Below are positions 1 through 5,805 of a stretch of DNA of 10,694 nucleotides, piece by piece. The notes below the pieces were generated by a model, which worked only from the letters and a program-made list of their open reading frames with translations, was not told where the DNA came from and did no database searches. Origin of the DNA: Firmicutes bacterium UBA3932. Its GTDB lineage: Bacteria > Bacillota > Clostridia > Peptostreptococcales > Anaerovoracaceae. Made by a program: the position numbers and the translations under genes. Where the stretch lies: contig DGEG01000031.1 in the NCBI GenBank assembly GCA_002385825.1, positions 2,483 through 13,176 of the forward strand, in the 5' to 3' direction. Position 1 is the stretch's first letter. The number at the start of each line of letters is the position of its first letter.

Positions 1-48
1 GTCATCAACCTGGCCTTTCCCATATTGAAGAGGAAGAATAACGTTTAG
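1..48 (+). CDS. pstC: PstC phosphate ABC transporter permease, C-terminal end (partial)
   Basis: Only the last 15 codons and the TAG stop are in the window; the gene begins outside it. The visible residues are V-I-N-L-A-F-P-I-L-K-R-K-N-N-V, a hydrophobic stretch ending in a short basic tail, as expected at the cytoplasmic end of a membrane permease. The assignment to PstC rests mainly on position: it lies just upstream of pstA and pstB in the same direction, and pstC-pstA-pstB is the usual order. PstC would pair with PstA to form the phosphate channel in the cytoplasmic membrane. The last bases of the gene overlap the first unit of the 34-nt repeat tract that fills the gap to pstA. Confidence 0.7.
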   Translation, partial: VINLAFPILKRKNNV

Positions 49-352
49 GAGGCAAAGGCGATCAGCATTAAATTCTTTTGATTGGAAGAAAGAGCGAACA
101 ACACAATAAATCTTCGGTCGGGAGAAGAGAGAAAAAACAAAAATCTTTGATCGGGGAAAGGATACAAAAATAGGATTCTTCATAAAAGAAGAACGACAAG
201 AAGAACGACCAAAATTAGAATCCTCATTGGAAAGAAGGACAACCAAAACTAGAATCATCACCGAGAAAAAGGGCAGCAACAATAAGAATCTTTATCGGGA
301 GGAAGGCAACGAAAATATGAAACATTTGGCCGAAAAAAAGGAAAGTCAGCAT
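36..352 (+). repeat. 34-nt imperfect tandem repeat at the pstC-pstA junction
   Basis: About nine degenerate units start near 36, 70, 109, 142, 174, 218, 252, 286 and 319. The steps are 34, 39, 33, 32, 44, 34, 34 and 33 nt; the 44-nt unit carries an extra internal GAAGAACGAC-like duplication. A typical unit begins GAATCTTTATCGGGAGGAAGG and ends in an A-rich stretch such as CAACGAAAATA. Each unit thus contains a purine-rich Shine-Dalgarno-like block (for example GGAGG, GGGGAAAGG, GGAAAGAAGG). The tract starts within the last codons of pstC and ends at the start of pstA, so it appears to have grown by duplication of the ribosome-binding region. Because the period is not a multiple of three it cannot be a coding repeat throughout. 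Confidence 0.75.
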
Positions 353-1198
353 ATGAAATATACCGGGGTTAATTACACAGGCGGGAAAAGGAAGGCGGCT
401 GTGCAGAGAGCACTTGTACTGTCAGCGGCGGCGGTTACATTGGGAATGCTCCTGTTTCTCATTGCCTACATATTGATAAAAGGCATTCCGCACCTGAAAC
501 CCTCTCTGTTCGCTTTGCAATACACGTCGGACAACGTGTCCATGTTCCCGGCCATTGTCAACACTGTTATAATGACTCTGCTTTCCCTGCTCATAGCCAT
601 TCCCTTCGGCATATCCACTGCTATCTACCTGACGGAGTATGCCAAGCGGGGGAACAAGCTGGTGGAAGCAATCCGGCTGACAGCGGAGACTCTGGCGGGG
701 ATTCCTTCCATTGTATACGGCCTCTTCGGACTTCTTTTCTTCGTGACCTATCTGGGTATGGGATATTCCATCCTTGCAGGGAGCGCCACTTTATCCATTA
801 TGATCCTGCCGCTTATCATGCGCACATCGGAAGAGGCATTGAAGTCGGTGCCGGACAGCTACCGGGAGGCCAGCTTCGGACTGGGAGCGGGAAAGCTTCG
901 TACGGTAGCGAAGATCGTGCTGCCCGCGGCGGTCCCGGGAATTCTTGTCGGGGTGATTCTAGCCGTCGGGCGCATCATCGGAGAGACGGCTGCATTGCTT
1001 TACACAGCAGGAACGGTGGCCAAATTGCCGGCGGATTTATTCTCCTCCGCCAGGACCCTTTCCGTTCACATGTATCTCCTCTCCAGCGAGGGCTTCAACA
1101 CAGATGAGGCCTATGCCACGGCGGTGGTGCTGCTTTTGGTTGTGCTGTCCATCAACACTTTGTCGGCGGCGATTGCAAAGAAGGTGACGAAGGTATGA
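317..1198 (+). CDS. pstA: PstA phosphate ABC transporter permease
   Basis: Second membrane subunit of the high-affinity phosphate importer; with PstC it forms the channel through the cytoplasmic membrane and docks on PstB. From the start at 317 the protein has 293 residues, close to the usual PstA length. A first membrane helix lies at about residues 33-54 (ALVLSAAAV through FLIAYILI), then further helices of the BPD_transp_1 fold. The cytoplasmic EAA-type loop that contacts the ATPase is seen at about 171-200, with E-A-L-K-S-V-P-D and F-G-L-G-A-G-K followed by V-L-P-A-A-V-P-G. The start is uncertain. ATG 317 has GGAGGAAGG 10-14 nt upstream, and ATG 353 has AAGGAAAG at good spacing; the longer open frame from 227 runs through the repeat tract and is less likely. 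Its stop overlaps the start of pstB (ATGA), which suggests coupled translation. Confidence 0.93.
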   Translation: MKHLAEKKESQHMKYTGVNYTGGKRKAAVQRALVLSAAAVTLGMLLFLIAYILIKGIPHLKPSLFALQYTSDNVSMFPAIVNTVIMTLLSLLIAIPFGISTAIYLTEYAKRGNKLVEAIRLTAETLAGIPSIVYGLFGLLFFVTYLGMGYSILAGSATLSIMILPLIMRTSEEALKSVPDSYREASFGLGAGKLRTVAKIVLPAAVPGILVGVILAVGRIIGETAALLYTAGTVAKLPADLFSSARTLSVHMYLLSSEGFNTDEAYATAVVLLLVVLSINTLSAAIAKKVTKV

Positions 1199-2205
1199 AA
1201 GTGGAAGAGATGCAGGGCACGAAGGAAGTGAAAAATATGCAGGGCGCAAAAGAAGCGCAGGATATGAAAAATATGCAGGATACGCAAGTTGTACAAGGTG
1301 TACAAAATGCGCGAGTTGCACAAAATGCGCAAGCTGTACAAGATGCGCGAGACGAACAAAATTTAAAAGGTGTAATAGATAATAAAGAAAAGGGTATTAA
1401 CGATACGAAAGATATGAAAGACGGGAAAAACATGAAAGACATGAGAAAGAACGGTCGAAACAAAATTGAAATCAAAAATCTGGACCTGTTTTACGGCGAA
1501 TTTCAGGCGTTGAAGAGCATCAATATGAGCATTCCGGAAAAGGAAATCACCGCCTTCATCGGCCCTTCGGGTTGCGGCAAATCCACGCTGCTGAAGACCT
1601 TAAACCGCATGAACGACTTGGTGGAGGACTGCCGGATTCACGGCGAGGTGCTGCTGGACGGGGAGAACATATATAAAAATATGGATGTGAACCTTCTTCG
1701 CAAGCGGGTGGGAATGGTATTCCAAAAGCCGAATCCATTTCCCATGAGCATCTACGACAACATCGCCTACGGTCCTCGCACCCACGGAATCCGTTCCAAA
1801 GTGAAATTAGATGAAATCGTGGAAAGGTCCCTGCGGAGCGCGGCTATTTGGGATGAAGTAAAAGACAGGCTCAAAGAGAGCGCTTTAAGCTTGTCCGGCG
1901 GACAGCAGCAGAGGATCTGCATCGCCCGGGCGTTGGCCGTTCAGCCGGAAGTGCTTTTGATGGACGAACCCACCAGCGCGTTGGACCCCATCTCCACCGG
2001 GAAGATCGAGGAACTTGTGCTGCAATTGAAAAACAACTATACTATCATTATCGTAACGCATAACATGCAGCAGGCTGTAAGGGTTTCGGACAACACTGGC
2101 TTCTTTCTCATGGGCGAGGTGGTTGAATACGACCGGACGGAGAGCCTCTTTTCAATACCGAAGGATCAGAGGACTGAAGACTATATTACAGGGAGGTTCG
2201 GATAA
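1195..2205 (+). CDS. pstB: PstB phosphate ABC transporter ATPase with a repetitive N-terminal extension
   Basis: Cytoplasmic ATPase that drives phosphate import through PstCA. The standard domain starts near residue 87 (K-I-E-I-K-N-L-D-L-F-Y-G). Walker A GPSGCGKST is at 123-131, the Q-loop region M-V-F-Q-K-P-N-P-F-P-M-S-I-Y-D-N follows, the signature LSGGQQQR is at 233-240, Walker B VLLMDEP has D257 and E258, and the switch His is H289 in I-V-T-H-N. The C-terminus TEDYITGRFG is the PstB hallmark. At 336 residues it is about 80 longer than a usual PstB (about 250-260). The excess is a hydrophilic repeat rich in Q, K, N, D and M. ATG 1195 overlaps the pstA stop and has a GAAGG block just upstream. 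Internal ATGs at 1432 and 1441 would give the normal length but have poor ribosome-binding sites. The stop overlaps the phoU start by 1 nt (TAATG). Confidence 0.95.
   Translation: MKVEEMQGTKEVKNMQGAKEAQDMKNMQDTQVVQGVQNARVAQNAQAVQDARDEQNLKGVIDNKEKGINDTKDMKDGKNMKDMRKNGRNKIEIKNLDLFYGEFQALKSINMSIPEKEITAFIGPSGCGKSTLLKTLNRMNDLVEDCRIHGEVLLDGENIYKNMDVNLLRKRVGMVFQKPNPFPMSIYDNIAYGPRTHGIRSKVKLDEIVERSLRSAAIWDEVKDRLKESALSLSGGQQQRICIARALAVQPEVLLMDEPTSALDPISTGKIEELVLQLKNNYTIIIVTHNMQQAVRVSDNTGFFLMGEVVEYDRTESLFSIPKDQRTEDYITGRFG
1222..1400 (+). repeat. 18-nt (hexapeptide) imperfect repeat encoding the PstB N-terminal extension
   Basis: Within codons 12 to about 60 of pstB the translation falls into six-residue units: VKNMQG, AKEAQD, MKNMQD, TQVVQG, VQNARV, AQNAQA, VQDARD, EQNLKG. 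The pattern is small or hydrophobic residue, K or Q, N/D/E, M/A/V, Q or R, then G or D. Pairs of units give a 36-nt period. After these the sequence stays polar and lysine-rich (to about codon 85) but the hexad pattern fades. The segment has no counterpart in well-known PstB proteins such as that of E. coli. Unlike the tract before pstA, this one keeps the reading frame. Confidence 0.7.
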
Positions 2206-2876
2206 TGCGCAGCCGTTTTGATACACAGTTGGACCAGCTGAATAAAGAGCTGATTATGATGGGGTCGTTAATTGAAACCGCCATCAACAATGCCATCAAG
2301 GCTCTCGTGGAGCAGGATAAGGATCTTGCCAGGAAGATCATCCGCGGCGACAGGGAAGTGGATGAGAAAGAAAAGGAAATCGAAAACCTCTGCCTGAAGC
2401 TGTTACTTCAGCAGCAGCCCGTTGCAAGGGACCTGCGCCTCATCTCTGCGGCGCTGAAAATGATTACGGACATGGAGCGCATCGGCGACCAGGCGGCGGA
2501 CATTTCGGAGATCGCTGTTTATCTGGCCGATGGGCCGTTTATAAAAAAGTTGGAGACGATTCCCCAGATGGCAGAAGAGACCATTAAAATGGTTTCTGAC
2601 AGCATCGATGCATTTATTCGCAGGGATCTGGATCTGGCGGAGGCGGTCATTGCGGCAGACGACGTGGTGGATGATCTTTTCGTCACCGTGAAAGAGGATC
2701 TGTTTCAACTGATTCGGGAAAATCCGGATAACGGGGCCCAGGCCCTGGATCTTCTGATGATAGCCAAGTATCTGGAGCGGATTGGGGATCATGCCACGAA
2801 TATCGCCGAATGGGTAAGGTTTTCCATTACGGGCCGGCACGTTTCTGAAACGGATCAGCAGGATCATCAGGATTAG
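2205..2876 (+). CDS. phoU: PhoU phosphate signalling regulator
   Basis: Cytoplasmic helical-bundle protein that links the PstSCAB transporter to the PhoR kinase and represses the Pho response when phosphate is plentiful. It has 223 residues, the normal PhoU length, and shows the two tandem PhoU domains. The first carries DREVDEKEKEIE and M-I-T-D-M-E-R-I-G-D-Q-A-A-D-I; the second carries the matching Y-L-E-R-I-G-D-H-A-T-N-I-A-E-W. These E/D-rich repeats form the metal-binding clusters in known PhoU structures. The ATG overlaps the pstB stop by 1 nt and has GGGAGG at 2191-2196, 8 nt upstream, so translation is probably coupled to pstB. A 64-nt gap separates it from the likely start of phoP. The last ten or so residues (SETDQQDHQD) are a polar tail outside the domain. 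Confidence 0.95.
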   Translation: MRSRFDTQLDQLNKELIMMGSLIETAINNAIKALVEQDKDLARKIIRGDREVDEKEKEIENLCLKLLLQQQPVARDLRLISAALKMITDMERIGDQAADISEIAVYLADGPFIKKLETIPQMAEETIKMVSDSIDAFIRRDLDLAEAVIAADDVVDDLFVTVKEDLFQLIRENPDNGAQALDLLMIAKYLERIGDHATNIAEWVRFSITGRHVSETDQQDHQD

Positions 2877-2940
2877 ATTTGCGGGCAGGTCAGCAAAATT
2901 CGCAGAACTTTCGGCGGCGGGAATTTGAAGGATGGTAGAT

Positions 2941-3618
2941 ATGATCTATTGTGTTGAGGACGATGATAATATCAGGGACCTGGTGGTCTATGCCCTGAAA
3001 ACAGGAGGATTCGAAGCCCAGGGTTTTGCCGACGGAGACGCGCTTTGGGAGGGGCTTTCTCAAAGGAAACCTTCGCTCATAGTACTGGATATCATGCTGC
3101 CGGGAGAAGACGGGATATCCATTCTGACCCGCCTGAAGAAATACGATGAAACAAAGGATATTCCCGTAATCCTCCTCACGGCGAAAAGCGCCGAATACGA
3201 CAAGGTGCAAGGGCTGGATTTGGGGGCTGACGACTACATCACCAAACCTTTCGGAGTAATGGAGCTGTTGTCGAGAATAAGGGCGGTGCTTCGCCGGGCG
3301 GCTCCCGTTTCCCATGAGGATAAGCTTTCTTTTGGGGATCTCGTCGTAGATGTAAAGGGCCATAGGGTTACCGTGGGCGGGGAGGAAGTCGTTCTAACGC
3401 TGAAGGAGTTTGAACTGCTTCACTACCTTATGAAGAACAGAGGGATTGTGCTGACCCGGGACAAAATACTGGAAGCCATTTGGGGCTATGAGTTCGCCGG
3501 AGAAACCCGCACGGTGGATGTCCATGTGAGCAGCCTGAGGACGAAGCTCGGGGCTTGCGGGGACATGATTGAAACGGTCCGGGGCATAGGGTACAGGATA
3601 GGCGCAGGGGCAGAGTAG
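2941..3618 (+). CDS. phoP: PhoP/PhoB-type response regulator (OmpR family)
   Basis: DNA-binding response regulator that is phosphorylated by PhoR and controls phosphate-starvation genes. From ATG 2941 it has 225 residues: receiver domain 1-118, winged-helix Trans_reg_C domain about 128-220. Receiver residues are all present: acidic D7 and D8, phospho-acceptor D50 in V-L-D-I-M-L-P, T80 and K102 in Y-I-T-K-P-F. The output domain shows L-T-L-K-E-F-E-L-L, the recognition-helix region R-T-V-D-V-H-V-S-S-L-R and the final R-G-I-G-Y-R. I prefer ATG 2941 over the ATG at 2932 because AAGGA lies 8 nt before 2941, and because MIYCVEDD is the common beginning of clostridial PhoB/PhoP proteins; starting at 2932 adds only M-V-D. 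The name phoP rather than phoB is a convention; the partner is the adjacent phoR. Confidence 0.93.
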   Translation: MIYCVEDDDNIRDLVVYALKTGGFEAQGFADGDALWEGLSQRKPSLIVLDIMLPGEDGISILTRLKKYDETKDIPVILLTAKSAEYDKVQGLDLGADDYITKPFGVMELLSRIRAVLRRAAPVSHEDKLSFGDLVVDVKGHRVTVGGEEVVLTLKEFELLHYLMKNRGIVLTRDKILEAIWGYEFAGETRTVDVHVSSLRTKLGACGDMIETVRGIGYRIGAGAE

Positions 3619-3760
3619 GAGCAGAGCACGGGTAGGCGCAGGCACAGAACGGGAATGGGTATGGATTAGGCGCGAGGACAGGATAGGAATAGGGACAGAG
3701 TGGACGCGGGGGCAGAGTAGGTACGGCGTATAGAAGGCGTACAGAAATAGAGGGAAAATA
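3601..3760 (+). repeat. 34-nt imperfect tandem repeat at the phoP-phoR junction
   Basis: Units start at 3601, 3635, 3669, 3703 and 3736, giving lengths of 34, 34, 34, 33 and a final partial unit that ends at the phoR start codon. The units begin GGCGCAGGGGCAGAG, GGCGCAGGCACAGAA, GGCGCGAGGACAGGA, GACGCGGGGGCAGAG and GGCGTACAGAAATAG. All are G/A-rich and contain Shine-Dalgarno-like AGG blocks. The first unit includes the last codons and TAG stop of phoP; the last holds the true phoR ribosome-binding site. The sequence is unrelated to the repeat before pstA, but the period is the same. Confidence 0.8.
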
Positions 3761-5452
3761 ATGAGCAAACGGATCTTCATCAGCATGTCGCTGCTGGCAT
3801 TGTTAACTATCCTCCTTTCGGTTGTGGCTCTTACCTTCATCATGTTCCAGCAGCTTTCGGAGGACATGGAAAGAGAACTGAAAAACCAGGCTCTGTACCT
3901 CCGGGTGGGGGTATCGGAAAGCGGCGCGGACTACCTGGCGCAAATAAAAGGGGAGGACCGGGAATCCAGGATCACTCTCATTGACCCCCAGGGGAATGTG
4001 TTGTTTGATAATAGGGCGCCGGCGGAGACCATGGAAAACCACGGTGATCGCCCTGAAGTGAAAGATGCTCTCGCCGCGGGGGAGGGATACGATGTTCGCC
4101 TTTCCCAGACTGTTGGAAGGCACACCTATTATTATGCGCTGCGGTTGGATGACGGGAACATTCTGCGGGTGGCCAGCACCACGGACAGCGCCATTGCCGC
4201 ATTGGCCAACAGCGCGCCGGTTATAGCTGCAATTGTTTTATTGATTCTTGGCGTAGCTTTGGTCTATGCGAAACATAGGACGAAGCGAATCGTAAGGCCA
4301 ATCAACGATATCGATCTTGAAAATCCCATCGAAAACGATGTTTATGACGAGTTAGCTCCTCTTCTTACTCGCATCCACCAACAGAAGAATTCCATTGACA
4401 GGCAGATTCAGGAACTGAAGCGCCGGAGGCAGCAGTTTGATGAAATCACAGAGAACATGGCGGAAGGGCTTGTGGTGATGGATGACGCGGGGAATATTTT
4501 GTCTATAAATAAGAGCGCTCTGCGTTTTTTGGGGAGGGATTCAGAACAGCGGGAAATTGCCCGGCAAATCGAGGACGAAAACATTCATCTGTCGGTTCTG
4601 AATCGTAACCTTTCCCTGCAGAAGATGGTGAATACGGCGCTGACGGAAGGTCCGGTCAAAGAGATTTTCCAGGTGGAGGAGAAGCGTTATCAAGTGCGGG
4701 CAACTCCCATTATCGAAGAGGGCAGGACGAGGGGGGCCATTCTGCTGATTTTGGACGTTACGGAGCAAATCAGGAGCGAGCAGATCCGCAAGGAATTCAC
4801 CGCCAATGTATCCCATGAATTAAAGACACCGCTAACGGCTATTTCCGGTTATGCGGAGCTGATGAGAGACGGGAAGGTGGAGCAGCAGGATGTTTCTCGC
4901 TTCGCCGGAAAGATCTACGACGAATCGGCCGGGTTGATAGCGTTGGTGGAGGATATCATCAGGCTGTCACAGCTGGACGAGAAGAACGTGCCCTCGGAAA
5001 TGGAAAAAGTGGACCTTCTGGATTTGGCAATGAAGGTGAAGGAAAAGCTGGATCCTTTGGCGAAGCTCAAGAAGGTGCGAATGGAAGTCGTGGGCGACAG
5101 GGTGGAGATTTCCGGCGTTCCCAAGCTCATCGAGGAGATGCTGGCCAATCTCTGCGATAATGCGATCAAATACAACAAGGAAAACGGCTCGGTGCGGATT
5201 GTTGTTGCCGAGGAAGATGGGGCCGCCATCCTGTCCGTTGAGGATACGGGAATCGGCATTCCGGCGGAACATCACAGCAGGATTTTCGAACGTTTCTATC
5301 GGGTGGACAAAAGCCATTCCAAGCAGACGGGAGGTACGGGGCTGGGCCTTTCAATCGTAAAACACATTGCCGGATTTCATAACGCCCATATTGAAATGGA
5401 CAGCGTTCCGGACAAGGGCACCCGCATCGCCGTCAAATTCCCAAACTTGTAA
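3761..5452 (+). CDS. phoR: PhoR sensor histidine kinase
   Basis: Membrane histidine kinase that partners PhoP. It has 563 residues. Membrane helix 1 is at about 5-29, an extracytoplasmic sensor region at 30-150, helix 2 at about 152-171. A short juxtamembrane linker follows (R-I-V-R-P-I-N-D-I-D-L-E, no clear full HAMP), then a PAS domain at about 223-335. The HisKA box F-T-A-N-V-S-H-E-L-K-T-P-L has the phosphorylated His at 352. The ATPase domain shows the N box N-L-C-D-N-A-I-K-Y-N (463-472), G1 DTGIGI (495-500) and G2 GGTGLGL (524-530). The layout matches Bacillus/Clostridium PhoR. AGAGGG lies 6 nt before the ATG. The TAA stop lies inside a palindromic repeat element (AACTTGTAAAAGG), so the last residue or two may have been altered by its insertion. 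A terminator follows about 40 nt later. Confidence 0.95.
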   Translation: MSKRIFISMSLLALLTILLSVVALTFIMFQQLSEDMERELKNQALYLRVGVSESGADYLAQIKGEDRESRITLIDPQGNVLFDNRAPAETMENHGDRPEVKDALAAGEGYDVRLSQTVGRHTYYYALRLDDGNILRVASTTDSAIAALANSAPVIAAIVLLILGVALVYAKHRTKRIVRPINDIDLENPIENDVYDELAPLLTRIHQQKNSIDRQIQELKRRRQQFDEITENMAEGLVVMDDAGNILSINKSALRFLGRDSEQREIARQIEDENIHLSVLNRNLSLQKMVNTALTEGPVKEIFQVEEKRYQVRATPIIEEGRTRGAILLILDVTEQIRSEQIRKEFTANVSHELKTPLTAISGYAELMRDGKVEQQDVSRFAGKIYDESAGLIALVEDIIRLSQLDEKNVPSEMEKVDLLDLAMKVKEKLDPLAKLKKVRMEVVGDRVEISGVPKLIEEMLANLCDNAIKYNKENGSVRIVVAEEDGAAILSVEDTGIGIPAEHHSRIFERFYRVDKSHSKQTGGTGLGLSIVKHIAGFHNAHIEMDSVPDKGTRIAVKFPNL

Positions 5453-5476
5453 AAGGTGTCTGACACCAAATACAAC
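5444..5476 (+). repeat. Palindromic GTGTC-type element, copy 1, containing the phoR stop
   Basis: The sequence AACTTGTAAAAGGTGTC continues as TGACACCAAATACAA. The core GGTGTC-T-GACACC is a perfect 13-nt palindrome. The TAA stop of phoR (5450-5452) is part of the left arm. The same arm is found in the copies at 10327 and 10376, which lie outside coding sequence, so the arm belongs to the element and not to phoR. Confidence 0.75.
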
Positions 5477-5493
5477 TTTCGCCTCCGGTTCAT

Positions 5494-5523
5494 AAAAAAA
5501 CAGGGATTTACCCCTGTTTTTTG
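5494..5523 (+). terminator. Rho-independent terminator after phoR
   Basis: A-rich lead (5494-5500), stem CAGGG (5501-5505) pairing with CCCTG (5512-5516), loop of 6 nt, then a T run from 5517. The flanking A and T runs extend the stem, so it could act on both strands. It lies about 40 nt after the phoR stop and would end the pst-pho transcript. Confidence 0.85.
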
Positions 5524-5543
5524 TTTTTGCACATAACCGATTT

Positions 5544-5559
5544 TGTTGCAATTGCAACA
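5544..5559. other. Perfect 16-bp palindrome
   Basis: TGTTGCAATTGCAACA reads the same on both strands. It lies between the phoR terminator and the second palindromic element. It could be a regulator-binding site, but no gene start is close and no partner site was seen, so the function is open. Confidence 0.4.
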
Positions 5560-5596
5560 CCGAAAAGCCGCTACCCCGCTATTTTCCAACGTTCCC

Positions 5597-5633
5597 AAAC
5601 TTTGTATTTGGTGTCAGACACCAAATACAAGTT
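5597..5633 (-). repeat. Palindromic GTGTC-type element, copy 2 (near-perfect)
   Basis: Arm TTGTATTTGGTGTC (5602-5615), centre A at 5616, then its exact reverse complement to 5630: a 29-nt palindrome with no mismatch. The arm is the reverse complement of bases 5462-5475 in copy 1; that 21-nt match puts the two copies in inverted orientation around the phoR terminator. Confidence 0.75.
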
Positions 5634-5805
5634 CCTTATAGGAATTTGAAGGAGGAGGGCTTATAAGGACAAAAATCGACAAATTTTGCTAAAAATCACC
5701 GCTCTTCGAGGTGGTTTTTATTGTAATGCTTTTGTCGATATGTTAAGATTATTCAAATAATATATCACTCGATTAGAGCCATCTATGAGAGGAAGGCATT
5801 AAAAA
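5634..5805 (+). promoter_or_regulatory. Upstream region of the diguanylate cyclase gene: possible hairpin terminator and promoter
   Basis: This stretch has no gene. A hairpin at 5691-5720 (AAAAATCACC paired with GGTGGTTTTT, one G-T wobble) resembles a second terminator. Just after it, TTGTAA (5721-5726) and TAAGAT (5744-5749) are spaced by 17 nt and could form a sigma-A promoter; each matches its consensus at 4 of 6 bases. An isolated Shine-Dalgarno-like GGAGGAGGG near 5651-5659 has no start codon at usable distance. GGAAGG at 5791-5796 is the ribosome-binding site for the ATG at 5806. No c-di-GMP riboswitch signature was recognised. Confidence 0.35.

Noticed and set aside
227..316. Longer pstA start giving 30 more residues
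   Set aside because: The extra part is read through the non-triplet 34-nt repeat tract, is strongly basic and polar, and lacks a better ribosome-binding site than the ATGs at 317 and 353.
5634..5805. c-di-GMP riboswitch before the cyclase gene
   Set aside because: The conserved class I core and class II pseudoknot signatures were not seen; only a simple terminator-like hairpin is present.
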